From Selaginella moellendorffii (lineage: Eukaryota; Streptophyta; Lycopodiopsida; Selaginellales; Selaginellaceae): a stretch of DNA of 64,000 bases. The notes beneath the pieces were generated by a model. That model was given only the letters and a program-made list of their open reading frames with translations, was not told the DNA's origin and ran no database searches. The position numbers were made by a program, and so were the translations under genes. Position 1 is the stretch's first letter; every line of letters starts with the position of its first letter. The DNA is taken from positions 1,477,505 to 1,541,504 of the forward strand of contig NW_003314266.1 of assembly GCF_000143415.4 (NCBI RefSeq), written 5' to 3'. Positions 30,811 through 40,811 of this stretch are shown piece by piece.

Positions 30811-33800
30811 GTAGACATTTATGGTAGCTGTTGGAAGCAAATATAGTAGTGAGGTAACACTATTATTTTATTCCGAGTGGGATGCATCTTAGATCTGGCT
30901 TCTGGTAACTCATATACCATATATTGGCACCACTTGCAATTTTGCACGGGACTCTATGCAAAGGATAATCTGGCCCCCTCAGGCTGTATAATCACAATGT
31001 AAGTTGCTCCATCTTTTCTCAATGGTTTTTATTTTTTTCTTACATGTTTTACTTGTTATACGATGGATTAGCTCTGTTTTACATAATCTAAATGAAGGTA
31101 TTAAATTTATAAATTATTAATACAGGATCGATCTAAATAAATAACAACCATAAATATAATATAAAATATTCTAGAATATTAAGCATATTCTAGTGCAAAA
31201 AAATTATTATAATTTTTTTATACAATTATAAACACAAGATTAATCTAGCTGAATATAGCAAAATATACTATTATATTTATATATCTTTTAGACTTATGCT
31301 TCTATAAACCAGATTTGCTTATATAAACTATTCATTCATTGATATTAATTTAGGTTAATAATTTGTACATTTTTAAGTAATAATTTCTGATGATACAATA
31401 GTCTATTATAGATTGCAATTATAATAAAAACTAGAAATTTGCATGTAGCAAATTCCTGGCTTATTTTTTATTTTTTATTTATTTATTATCAAATATAGAT
31501 AGATATGTGAGTGTTCAGGATGTAAAAATAGGTAAAATAACTGATTGGAGCAAATAACATAAGCTCAATAGGGGATTAGATGTCTACTTGTATGCAAAAA
31601 TGGATGGATCATGTCTGAAATAGATAGTCCATATTCTATAGTGCTATAATTATTATATTACTTAGATAGGGTAATACATGTATAATATTTGTTATATATA
31701 TATTAGATAATGTATTAAAATATTATAATATAATACATATATCCCTTTAAAAGATGAAAAGGTGATAATGATAAGTTAAGTTGAATATCTGAAACTTCTA
31801 TTGGGTGATTATGTATTATCATAAAAAGCTTGAAACTCTTATAGAACTATGAATGTAGTTGCTAACAACCATGATAGAAACAAAACTCAAAATTATGGCA
31901 TAAATATCAGTCTATTATAAAATCTTAATGAAATAACTATGCAGTTACCAAATGCTCAAATAAGGAAGTATGAGAGATAAATTTGTTTTAACCTTAAAGT
32001 TATAACATTGAACAAATGAAAGGATTTTGAGAGTTATTGTAGTCCACAAAACACTATTGTAGCAAATAATATGTTCCATCTCTAATTTTTTTATTAGCCA
32101 TCCCTCAAGACTATTGTTAATAAAATTAATGATTATCACAATAACTTGCCTTTGTGTCTTCCTTTTTATCCATATTCAAGACCTGTGTTAACTTAGACTT
32201 ATGACCTTCTTCCTTGTCTAACATTGTATATAAAAAGTCAAATTCACTCTAATCATCCTCTATATCTTTGTTATCCCTTCCTTTAAGTATTTTTTTTTTA
32301 AGTATCAACTCTATTTATATTTATTATGTTTATCCTCACTTTGTTATTTATATTCGATCTCACTTCATTACCACATCTGTTTGGCCTCACTATGTTAGGT
32401 TGAATGTTTCAGATTTAATATATTCATCCTCATTCTATAATTTATGTAGTTCACCCTCACTCCACTATTATATTCACTTGTCCGTCACTTCTTTAAAGAA
32501 TTTTTTTTTTAAAGCATCATAGCAAATAGAAGAAAGCAAGAAAAACTAAAAAAGAACTATTGTACATAAAAAAACATTAGAAGAGGAATTTTTAATATCT
32601 GTCAAAGTAGAAAATGAAGAAATAATTAAAAGGAAATTCAAAGCTTTGAGAATAAGAGACTTCTTGTTATAAAATGTTTTAACTATCACAAGATAAGCGA
32701 AAGATTCACACCACTCAACCTCCTCAATACATAACTCATTATTTAAAATGGGAAAATAAATAGAAAAGTCTATACTCTCAAGGGAATATAAATTTTTCAA
32801 TAGCAATAATAAAATAAAAGTTTTCAATGACACTCACAACCTAGGATACAGACTCAACATGAAACTCTAAAGTCCTAAAATAGAAAAATATTTAACACAT
32901 AAATGATTAAAGACTTCACTAATGAAACAAAAATAAAATTTTTAACTTCATATATATGCTTAATATCTAGATTAATATAAGAGAATAGAAAATATTCAAC
33001 TCAACACTAGATTGAGGATAAAATTTATAATAGTCACAAAGAATTGGCATAATATAGGTGATAATCCTCATGATTATAAACATTCTAGTTTTGACCTTCA
33101 AAAGATAATATTCTTAAATATATACTCACCTTCACACTTACTCTGATTGAGGCCGAGGGCTGGTTGCCATTGTTTTTGTAAAATTTTTGTGGATGTTTGC
33201 ATTGGCCAATCAGAGATTAGCATAACTTGAGAAAAAGAAGAGAAATGCAACACATTGACTCAAGGCAATTCACAGTGGAGAGAGTGTTACTTTGGTGGGA
33301 GTTTTGGCAGCTGAGAGATCTTGCAAGAAGAGGACACTGGATTTGGAGCTTGTTGTCCAATCTATGTCCTGTGGGGAAAAAGACGATACAGCTGTAATGG
33401 CTGATCTGAATTCTCTTTATGTGGATGGTGTTCAAGCTGAGGCAAGTCTAGGTGTTTTGGATGGCAGCAAGCATGGGCAAGAGTGAGGCCCGGGGATGCT
33501 AGGTGTGGCAAATCACATTTACTTTCACATTTACAACAATCTTATAGTGATATGGTGTTATTTGAAGTACTTGTTGTAAAGTTAATATGATTTCATGTTG
33601 CAATATTTGTTCTGCAAGTGAAAAAGTCCAAATTCAAGAACTTACACTAAACCAAATTAAGTTTTGGACTAGGTTTTAATAGCCTTGTAGGGGAGTGGGG
33701 CATGCTGACTCTGTCACTAACCTGATGCTGGTCTTCTGTTGGAAAGGTGGATTATGAGGCAGAGATTAGTGTTTGTGATTGGAAGGCAAGCAAGAGAGGT

Positions 33801-34758
33801 AAGAAACGCTCATCATATCTCGAGATCCAGATCACAGGACACACCAGTAAGTATTTTTTAAGATGTTAAGATAACTTAATTTTCTTGATGGATAGTTGCA
33901 TTGAAGTTGCATGTGTTCACTGCAATCAAAGAAATAAAAACATTGAGAAAACAATGAAATCAAAATACACTCTTTCTGAGTCAAAAGTAAATTTTTTTCT
34001 CACACACCATTTTGGTAATTTCTCTAGGTTTGTTGCTTATAACATTGGTTATGCTGGATGTAAGCTGTGTCGAGTTTGTAGTAGCTACTTTGCTGTGAGA
34101 AAATCGTGTCAAGATAGGAACCATGCAAGGTTTTTGAGAGTTTATATCTAAAGTGTTTATGCTTGTAGACGAGTTTTATCATTGCTTGAACACTAAATAG
34201 TAACTTGCTAAGTGTTATGTTTCACTCTCTCTACTAAAGCTCTGTCTTGGCTATATAAGTAATGGATCAGTTTTGTGGAAGCAAAGATAACTCAAGAGAT
34301 CCCAAGCATTTGCATGGGAAGGAAAAAATACACCTCAAAGGTATATGCTAATGGATAGATACTAATTACAAAACCATCCAGAATTTGCTAGAGGAATTTT
34401 TAACCATGTCCTGGCATTTGCTAACCAAGAGGAACTAGAATGATATGAGCTATCAATTCTCTAGCTTGACACATCCAAAACGACAAGCTATGCTTTGAAA
34501 TTTTGAGAAGGCTCAACTACATGGAGTAAAGAAAACTTGAAGGGGCAGGAAGCAAGTTTTGGAAATTTAGAGAGGAAGAGAGATTCAACCTGGAAGAGGT
34601 GTTAAACCTTAGACTTTGTCAACAGCCTAATTTTAAGCCTTTTTGTTAATAAAGTTTACTCAATTATAGGTTGCAATGCTTGAAGTTACACGATGGAATA
34701 TACCCCGCGCCCTTAGGTAGCTAGGGTTAGCGAACAAGGACGGAGGTTTATCATTTAG
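30811..34758. other. AT-rich island, no intact gene; one coding-like pocket at 33.25-33.85 kb
   Basis: From 31.0 to 33.1 kb the sequence is very AT-rich with many short poly-A/T and TATA-like stretches, no long frames and no recognised element. Around 33.25-33.85 kb base composition rises and two open stretches look coding (see finding). 34.2-34.65 kb again shows nothing recognisable. Confidence 0.6.
33276..33850 (+). other. Possible exons of an unknown gene or gene fragment
   Basis: An open stretch reads LVGVLAAERSCKKRTLDLEL, ... MADLNSLYVDGVQAEASLGVLDGSKHG up to 33486. A second at about 33747-33850 reads KVDYEAEISVCDWKASKRGK and KRSSYLEIQITGHTS. Composition and residue mix look like protein, but I recognise no family and cannot join them with good splice phases. 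It may be a fossil of a host gene carried in repeat DNA. Confidence 0.3.
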
Positions 34759-35832
34759 ATGAAGCGCGTGTTTGTGGACTTGGACGACACTCTTGTCTTC
34801 TACAACGAACACGGCCGATTCCAAGTCGATGGGGACACAGAAGGTCCGTACGAGCTTGCTCATGCAGCTAAAGAGTTTCTACTGGCGCTGAGAGCCATCC
34901 CAGAGGTGGAGCTGGCCTTCTTCAGCGGTGGGCCGAGCCACAGGAACGTCGGGCTGGTGAGCCAGATTGTCGACGAGGTCTTTAGCAGCAGTACCGAGAT
35001 ACCCGGGGTCTTTTCCCAGCACCACCTTGTGCCGGGAGATCCTCCCAAGAAGCGCCTCGCGGGCCTCGTCCAGGGAATGGACGTGGACGAGGCCATTGTC
35101 GTGGATGATACGGCCTACTACTATGCGGCCGCGGGGGAGGAGAGGAACTTCGTCTCGGTGTATTCGTGCCACTGCCCGAGCCACAAGCACTTTGCTGGCA
35201 AGGTTTTCAAGGCACGCCGGGACAACAATCTGGTCCGCGCCTTGGGGATCATCCTTTGGTCCCTGGACATCTGCAGCGCCGAGGGATGTACGCTGGGTGA
35301 GGCCCTCAGCGCGGTGCAGTGGGACTCGTCGGGCCGCTATCGTCACAAGGAGACCAATTCCAAGCGGGTCTACGACCGTGGCCTCGAGGCAATGAGGCGC
35401 TTCAATCCGGAGCTCCAGCTGCTGGACGAGGAAGGGCTGGGGATTCATCCGTGGTCGTCCCGGCTCCTGGAGCTGCTCAACCACGACGAGGACTCGCATT
35501 TCAACGGCACCAGCTTCTTCGAGCCGCACCAGGTCGCCAACATCCTCTGCACGCTCTACTCGTCGGTGGATGCTCATCACGGCGAGACTGGCGAGGCTGC
35601 TGGTGTAGAACTCGTTGAGGTGGAGATTGCATGGGCTCAAGGCAGCAAAGAGTATGGGAGGCTACCAGCTGGGATGCCCGCAGAGGTGATCGTCGCCACA
35701 CTAGATCACATGTTCCCTGTGGAGTCATCTGGTGTGCTCACCGACAAGCATGGAGCCGAGGTGGCCAAGGACGAGCGACTGGATGCTGCTCGAGGCTACA
35801 GATATACGGTGGCCAGGGTCTCAGTCTTCTGA
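34759..35832 (+). CDS. HAD-superfamily phosphatase-like protein (FCP/NIF-like motif)
   Basis: An intronless 357-residue frame. The N-terminus has the HAD nucleophile motif VFVDLDDTL (D7-x-D9-x-T11). Motif II is the Ser in FFSGGPSHRN (about residue 55), a lysine follows in PPKKRLAGL, and the acidic motif is IVVDDTAYYY (about 115). The spacing fits a small capless HAD phosphatase of about 160 residues. The remaining 190 residues (IILWSLDICSAEGCTLGEAL, NPELQLLDEEGLGIHPWSSRLLELLN and a C-terminal beta-rich part ending RYTVARVSVF) are not recognised. The substrate is unknown. The gene is GC-rich and borders the AT-rich island upstream. No cognate plant family comes to mind, so a bacterial origin by transfer is possible but unproven. 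Confidence 0.75.
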   Translation: MKRVFVDLDDTLVFYNEHGRFQVDGDTEGPYELAHAAKEFLLALRAIPEVELAFFSGGPSHRNVGLVSQIVDEVFSSSTEIPGVFSQHHLVPGDPPKKRLAGLVQGMDVDEAIVVDDTAYYYAAAGEERNFVSVYSCHCPSHKHFAGKVFKARRDNNLVRALGIILWSLDICSAEGCTLGEALSAVQWDSSGRYRHKETNSKRVYDRGLEAMRRFNPELQLLDEEGLGIHPWSSRLLELLNHDEDSHFNGTSFFEPHQVANILCTLYSSVDAHHGETGEAAGVELVEVEIAWAQGSKEYGRLPAGMPAEVIVATLDHMFPVESSGVLTDKHGAEVAKDERLDAARGYRYTVARVSVF

Positions 35833-36088
35833 AGTTCCTATCAGCAAGCGACTTCTTTGTGTCTCTGAAAATAATACAAAGCATACCTCATTTGAAACAA
35901 AGGAGCCATCCACCTTGCCATCTTCCTGTAAGATTTAGCACCATTTCCTTGAGTGACTGACTGGTAAGAAGGAGAAACAAGACAAGCAACTTATCAGAAT
36001 GAACTGCTAACGTCAGCTAACGAGAGCTTGACTGCAGCTAGGCAATTGCCAAAAGTATACAAACCACCAATATGATTTCGTTAACCAT
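35833..36088. other. Short convergent intergenic region
   Basis: 256 bp between the HAD-like and rhodanese stop codons; no further feature seen. Confidence 0.5.
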
Positions 36089-37488
36089 TTAGTTATGCAT
36101 TTGGACTCGTTGCATCAATTGTTGTGCACCGATGAAGAGTGAATCTACTGCAAGAACTACCAATACCTGCATTCACAACACACACAAAATAAAAAAGATC
36201 TTTACATAGAACTTGCCAAGCTTACCAATCGACCAAACATTACAGCTCTATAGCCAAATCCCTCCTTAGCAGCTGCTCGACGTTGAACATCAGTCCATCT
36301 GGTGGAAATGATCTCTCATGAACACTACAGTAAACTATTGCTTCCTTTCATACCCCAAAAATTCGGAGATACCACCGATCCCGGCGAGCTTCAAAGCCTG
36401 GGGACCTTCTCGTTCGAATTCCTGAAAAGAAAAGAGCTCGCAAGTGTCTACCAAAAGATCAGAATATACGGCTCTATACCCCTTCTTCTACGGCATCGAA
36501 GCCTCCACTCAGCCAGAAAATGTTCCTATAGCCAGCTTTATACATTTGCTCGCAAGCTGCAAGGGATCTGCAGAAACAAAATAATCAGCTCAAACTATGG
36601 AGGACAAAGAGCTTACCTCAGTCCCTTTTGACAAGCGACAATTACGTTGGCACTCTTGGGGACTGTTGCTACCAGGTCGGGCATGAATCTCCTGCATAGA
36701 TTTAGTTTTCGCAAATGAAGTCGAAGAAGAAAGAAAGTCTCACTTACTCATTGTATTTCATAAGAGCCAAGCCGCTCCACCACCCTCCTACAATGTTTTG
36801 ATCCACAGCTTAGCAAACTTGAGCTTTGGCATGGATCAAACTTCTTTACCCATTGCAAAAGTGGAGAGTTTTTTCAGTAGCGCGCCAGGATCCATGTTTT
36901 TGTCACTGTCGTAGACAGGAATCCAGACGCTTCCTTTCACCCAAGCCTGGAGAAAAATCAAAAACACGATGACGACTTTAGAACAGGGAAGATTGCGAGA
37001 TGAAAGCGAACCATAAAAACCACCTTACTTCTTTCACTCGATGGCCGAACATCTAACAATGTGTACTTGGAGAGCTGGACGGCATAGCCGGCTTCTTTGG
37101 GCGACAAGGCCTTGATCTTTCCATCTCTCACCTTTCCAAAGCAAAGCATTCCATGAGAAATGGGAATAAATAAGAAAACAAAAAAGCTTTTCTCTACCTG
37201 CGCTTCCCATCGCTTCTGCGCTGCCGAGAGTTCCTTCATTTGCTCCACTTCAGTGGAACAGCGGACTTGGAGCTGGAAAGAAGTGAATGCTGAATTTTTC
37301 GGAGAATGGGGCGTTCTACCTAGGTCTTCTATGATCATATACTGACCTGACATGGATTTCCTCTCATCCGATTCATGGACACGCGATGGATCTTCGCTCC
37401 ATCCAGTAATCTGGGGCCTCCAATTCCCAATGTCGCCACTGGAGAAGCTACCAATCCCCCAAACGCCATAGCTGCGCTTGTTAATCAT
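36089..37488 (-). CDS. Rhodanese-like domain protein, probably plastid membrane-associated
   Basis: Belongs to the plant sulfurtransferase-like rhodanese group. The exons give an N-terminus rich in Ser, Gly and Arg; QVRCSTEVEQMKELSAAQKRWEAQ; DGKIKALSPKEAGYAVQLSKYTLLDVRPSSER (start of the rhodanese fold); and WVKGSVWIPVYD. The active-site loop is VIVACQKGLRSLAA, with the catalytic Cys in CQKGLRS near 36640. Next come WLSGGFDA, FLGWTDVQRRAAAKEGFGYRAVMFGRL and a last exon, LVLVVLAVDSLFIGAQQLMQRVQMHN, that I joined at a GT-AG pair. This last exon forms a C-terminal membrane helix. The FLGWTDVQRRAAAKEG motif is typical of chloroplast family members. Targeting and substrate are inferred. Confidence 0.85.
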
Positions 37489-37654
37489 CCATCCTCTTGC
37501 TCCCCTCTTCCCTCTCGCGAGCTATCCACAAAAATCCCAAAAAAAATGCCACGTGGCAGCATCGCTTTATCGTCTTTTACAGCCATCTCAACCGTTGGGG
37601 ATGGGTTGAAATCGACGGCCCGGGGCGAGCTAGGGTTCTTCGCAGTCGACGACA
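37489..37654. promoter_or_regulatory. 166-bp divergent promoter with a palindromic G-box
   Basis: Between the rhodanese start (minus) and the small membrane protein start (plus). A perfect palindrome GCCACGTGGC lies at 37548-37557, near the centre. An orientation-independent element at this place could serve both genes. Confidence 0.6.
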
Positions 37655-37885
37655 ATGCTCCGAATGCGCATGGCGGCGTTCGTCGCCGGGTTCGCCACGG
37701 CGGCCGCGATCGGCATGTACATGGTCCAGAAGGACGTGCAAACGAGTCACCGGATCCTTGTCGAGCAGGTAATCCCCCTTTTCCTTGCTGCATTGATCGA
37801 TTTCTTGAAATTTCGCCGCCGCCAGGCCCAGAACTACTACAAGGAGCTGGATTCTCGGCTCTCGAGACTGGAAGAACACAAGTGA
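37655..37885 (+). CDS. Very small single-pass membrane protein (57 residues)
   Basis: Two exons joined by a short intron (donor CAG|GTAATC, acceptor CGCCAG|GCC near 37826) give MLRMRMAAFVAGFATAAAIG, then MYMVQKDVQTSHRILVEQ and AQNYYKELDSRLSRLEEHK with a TGA stop. It has an N-terminal membrane helix (residues 5-24) and a heptad-patterned C-terminal helix. The size and an N-terminal anchor followed by a coiled coil recall small mitochondrial inner-membrane proteins, but I do not recognise the family. The unspliced frame would also be open, but the spliced form keeps the coiled coil continuous. Confidence 0.6.
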   Translation: MLRMRMAAFVAGFATAAAIGMYMVQKDVQTSHRILVEQVIPLFLAALIDFLKFRRRQAQNYYKELDSRLSRLEEHK

Positions 37886-38548
37886 GGTATGATCTAGCTC
37901 CGAGGGAGGAAGAATGCGGTGTTCTTTTGGGAAAAACGAGCTAAACTATCCATCCTTCTCCTCTATGAGATTGGTGGCTGAAATAGCTCGTAGAACAAAG
38001 AAAGCTTTCTTTGAGGTGATCTATCAGCTTGTCTTCCTTGTTCTAGAGTGGAAGTTTCATGTTAAACTGCGCCTCAACATCCATAGAGTCTTGCTTGGTC
38101 TGCGATGATGATAGCTAATATCTTCAAGCTCAACAGGACAGAGCTTGGATCGATAAGATCCCAGCATGGTGATTACCCCGCTGAGCTGAGCAGCTTGTTC
38201 GATTCGATCGATTAGAGTTTTTTCTTCGTACCTTTGTTGAGAGATCCTACCGCGTTGATGATTGAAACTAGAAATCAAGCTCAACAGGACTGAGATTTTT
38301 TGTGCTGACAAAATAATCTGAGCGGCCTTTCTCTTCGTTTTGTTTTTCCAGCTTCCAGCGATCCAGCGAGTCGGTTCGTTTCAAGGAAGGCAATCGAAAT
38401 CTTCGACCAAACCATTGTAAATTTATTTGCTCACAAAATAAAGGATAAAGAAGGATTTAGGGTTTAAGGGTTTAGGGTTCTTCCCAAAGGGGAAAGGAAG
38501 ATTTAGGGTTTAAGGGGTTTAGGGTTCTTCCCTTCGTGATCCGGCACA
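37886..38548. promoter_or_regulatory. Intergenic region ending in the bL17m promoter with duplicated telo-boxes
   Basis: 663 bp. The distal part holds two copies of CAAGCTCAACAGGAC (38125 and 38276) near C/D-box-like motifs. The proximal part carries two near-identical 31-32-bp units. Confidence 0.55.
38455..38532. promoter_or_regulatory. Duplicated telo-box promoter element of the ribosomal protein gene
   Basis: Units at 38455-38485 and 38501-38532 both read ATTTAGGGTTTAAGGG(G)TTTAGGG and then TTCTTCCC. Each contains the telo-box (AAACCCTAA on the minus strand), the plant promoter element typical of ribosomal-protein and translation genes. The second copy ends 16 bp before the start codon. 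Confidence 0.8.
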
Positions 38549-39577
38549 ATGCGGCACCGGGTGGATCACCGGAAGCTCGGCCGAACGGCCGAGCATCGAT
38601 GGGCAATGCTCAGGTACGCGCCTTGTTCTCTCTCGCATTCGCATCGCATGACGCGGCTGTGGATTCGATCTCTACACAGGACGATGGTCTCGCAGCTGAT
38701 CGAGCACGAGAGAATCGAGACGACCCTAGCGAAGGTAAATTTCTTGGAGGAATGCTAGCGTTTGAGCTTGCTCTTCCAGGCAAAGGAGGTGAGAAGATTA
38801 GCGGACAAGATGATCACGCTCGGGAAAGCGGTGAGTGGAAAGAATGATTCTTCCTTGTCATTCGAGACTGATTTTTTCGAGCAATTCAGGGAACGCTCTC
38901 TGCGATTCGAAGAGCCGGCGCGGTGCTACGCACAGACGAGACCGTCCACAAAGTTTTCTACAAGCTTGCTCCTCGCTATGCGTAAAAGTTTCTCCAACTC
39001 GATCTTTAAGTTTTTTCTCTCTCGCGAAAGCTAGCACTAAGATCTTCTCTTTTTCTTTTCCATCTTGTAGAGATCGACATGGTGGCTACACAAGAGTCGT
39101 CCAAACTCGCCACAGACTAGGAGATAAATCGATGATGGCTTTCTTAGAGTGAGCAATGGTCGATTGTTCTTCCAGAGTGGTATTGATCTGGCCTTGGTTT
39201 CTTCCAGATTTATTGATAGACCCGGAGAACTAAGGCCTCCAAAGCCACCGGCAACTCCACCACCTCCTCGAGAACCAATTTTGCCGTGGATCAAGTCGAA
39301 GCTAGCTCGCATAACTCTACCTCCAGGACTCACTCGAGCGCAAAAGCCACCCTGGGAAGGCACTCACCAGATCAAGCGAAAAGTCCGCAGTAGAAGGCCT
39401 ACGAAGAAGGACAAGGCCAGGGCCGCCAGGGCCGATGCCGATGCCGCCAGAGCCAAGTTAAACGAAGCCAAAGCTCTAGCCGAAGAAAAAGAGGAAGCCT
39501 CTTCACAAAGTTCTCGAGACGAACAGCCCCAGCCAAAGCCAAGCTCAAGTTCAAGCTCATCGAAAGAGGAACAATAA
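38549..39577 (+). CDS. bL17m: Mitochondrial-type ribosomal protein bL17
   Basis: A large-subunit ribosomal protein of bacterial L17 type, near the peptide exit tunnel. Six exons: MRHRVDHRKLGRTAEHRWAM, LRTMVSQLIEHERIETTLAK, AKEVRRLADKMITLGKA, GTLSAIRRAGAVLRTDETVHKVFYKLAPRYA, DRHGGYTRVVQTRHRLGDKSMMAFLE, then FIDRPGELRPPKPP. All junctions keep phase. The C-terminal extension of about 100 residues is Pro/Lys-rich, then Ala/Glu- and Ser-rich. The shared PPKPPATPPPP-type extension after the L17 core, seen in plant mitochondrial L17 proteins, favours mitochondria over plastids. Confidence 0.93.
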
Positions 39578-39701
39578 GTCGCGTGAAAACACCGAGACTC
39601 GTAAGTTTTTGGAAAACAGGTACGTTTTTGTCAAGAAGCTCTTCAGGACAAAGAAATTCAAGAACTATAGTTACCAGATAATCGGAAGAGCTAGCTGAGA
39701 C

Positions 39702-40636
39702 TCAGAAGATCCACCGCCTGTTGAAGTAGCCTTCTCTCTTGGCGTTGTAGAAGGCGCAGCATCCAACCGAATAAACCACGATTAGGAACACGAGCACCAC
39801 CAGGTTGACGATGGCGACTTTGTGCCAGTCGCGCTTGATGTTGGCCAGCAGCCCCGCTCGGCAAGAGTTGCAGTCGAAGCAAAGCTCGTTCTGGTTGTTG
39901 CTCCACGTCGAGCAGTCTGGATCTTCGCCGATGAAAACGTTGGACGACGATTCTTCTTCGTCTTCCTCGCTGGAAGAAGAATCGTAGTTGTACTGCTGGC
40001 TCACGTTCCAGAGTGTCGCGTTCTCGTAGCTGTATCCGCACGATATTGGAGGCTTGCAGCAGCCCGACTGCGAGGAAAGAGGAAAAGTTGCATAGGAGAA
40101 CCCTGGAAAAGAGTAAGTACCTCAAGCGGCGAGAGCAAAGCGTTTTGAAAGGACTCCGAGTCGTGGAACCTGTTCATGCCTCGGCAGACGTTTGAGTCCT
40201 GGAGGCAGCTCTTGATCTTCCTCCAGTTGCTTGTGCTGCTAACTTTGCTTTGCAGCCAGGCCGAGTAGTCTCCCAACCGGTACTCGGAGAAGCCAGTGCC
40301 GGCCACGGCGTGGCTGGCACCACGGTTGGAGACGAGGAACGTAAACACTGTGAAGAACACGAGCAGAAGGATGAGTAGCAGCATGAGAAAGAGGTAGATC
40401 CACAGCAGCCACGAGACCCTGTAGCAGGAGCCGAGAAATCCCACGAGGGATATCACCAGGATGATAGCACCAATGCTGATGGTTGGCTGCTGGAGAAAGT
40501 GCATGCAGTCCGAGTCCCTGTTCGTGGCCAGCCATATACCGATGACGATGATCGGGATGCTAAGCACCACCGTGACAAAGTTGAGAGTTCCCATCACCAG
40601 ATTGCTGAGCTTCATGCTGGAGGATATCTCTGTCAC
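39702..40636 (-). CDS. Tetraspanin
   Basis: A four-helix membrane organiser. Exon 1 (40636 to about 40118) has TM1 LNFVTVVLSIPIIVIGIWLA, TM2 ISIGAIILVISLVGFLGSCYRVSW and TM3 WIYLFLMLLLILLLVFFTVF, followed by the large extracellular loop. Exon 2 (about 40070-39702) has the plant tetraspanin signature GCCKPP and CFDCNSCRAGLLANIKRDWHKVA, then TM4. Loop cysteines are present. An acidic run SSSSEEDEEESSS between GCCKPP and the DCSTW motif is longer than usual. Two possible starts exist: 40636 (MTEISSSMKLSN) and 40615 (MKLSN); the latter matches the common plant start spacing. Confidence 0.93.
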
Positions 40637-40811
40637 AGTTCCCGACTCGTCAATACCACCAAATGGAAAGAAAGAAAGAAGTTGCAGGAGAGTCTACCAC
40701 CGGCATATATAAATACTAGACTTGCTCGCAGATGGCTTCCTGGCTTCCAGGGAAGGCCAACGGCTTCCGCGCGGTTTTGTGTAACCACGCCTATACAATG
40801 GTGTCGAAGGT

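Noticed and set aside
38450-38535. Interstitial telomere tract
   Set aside because: Only four to five TTTAGGG-like units in a duplicated promoter unit next to a ribosomal protein start; better explained as telo-box promoter elements.
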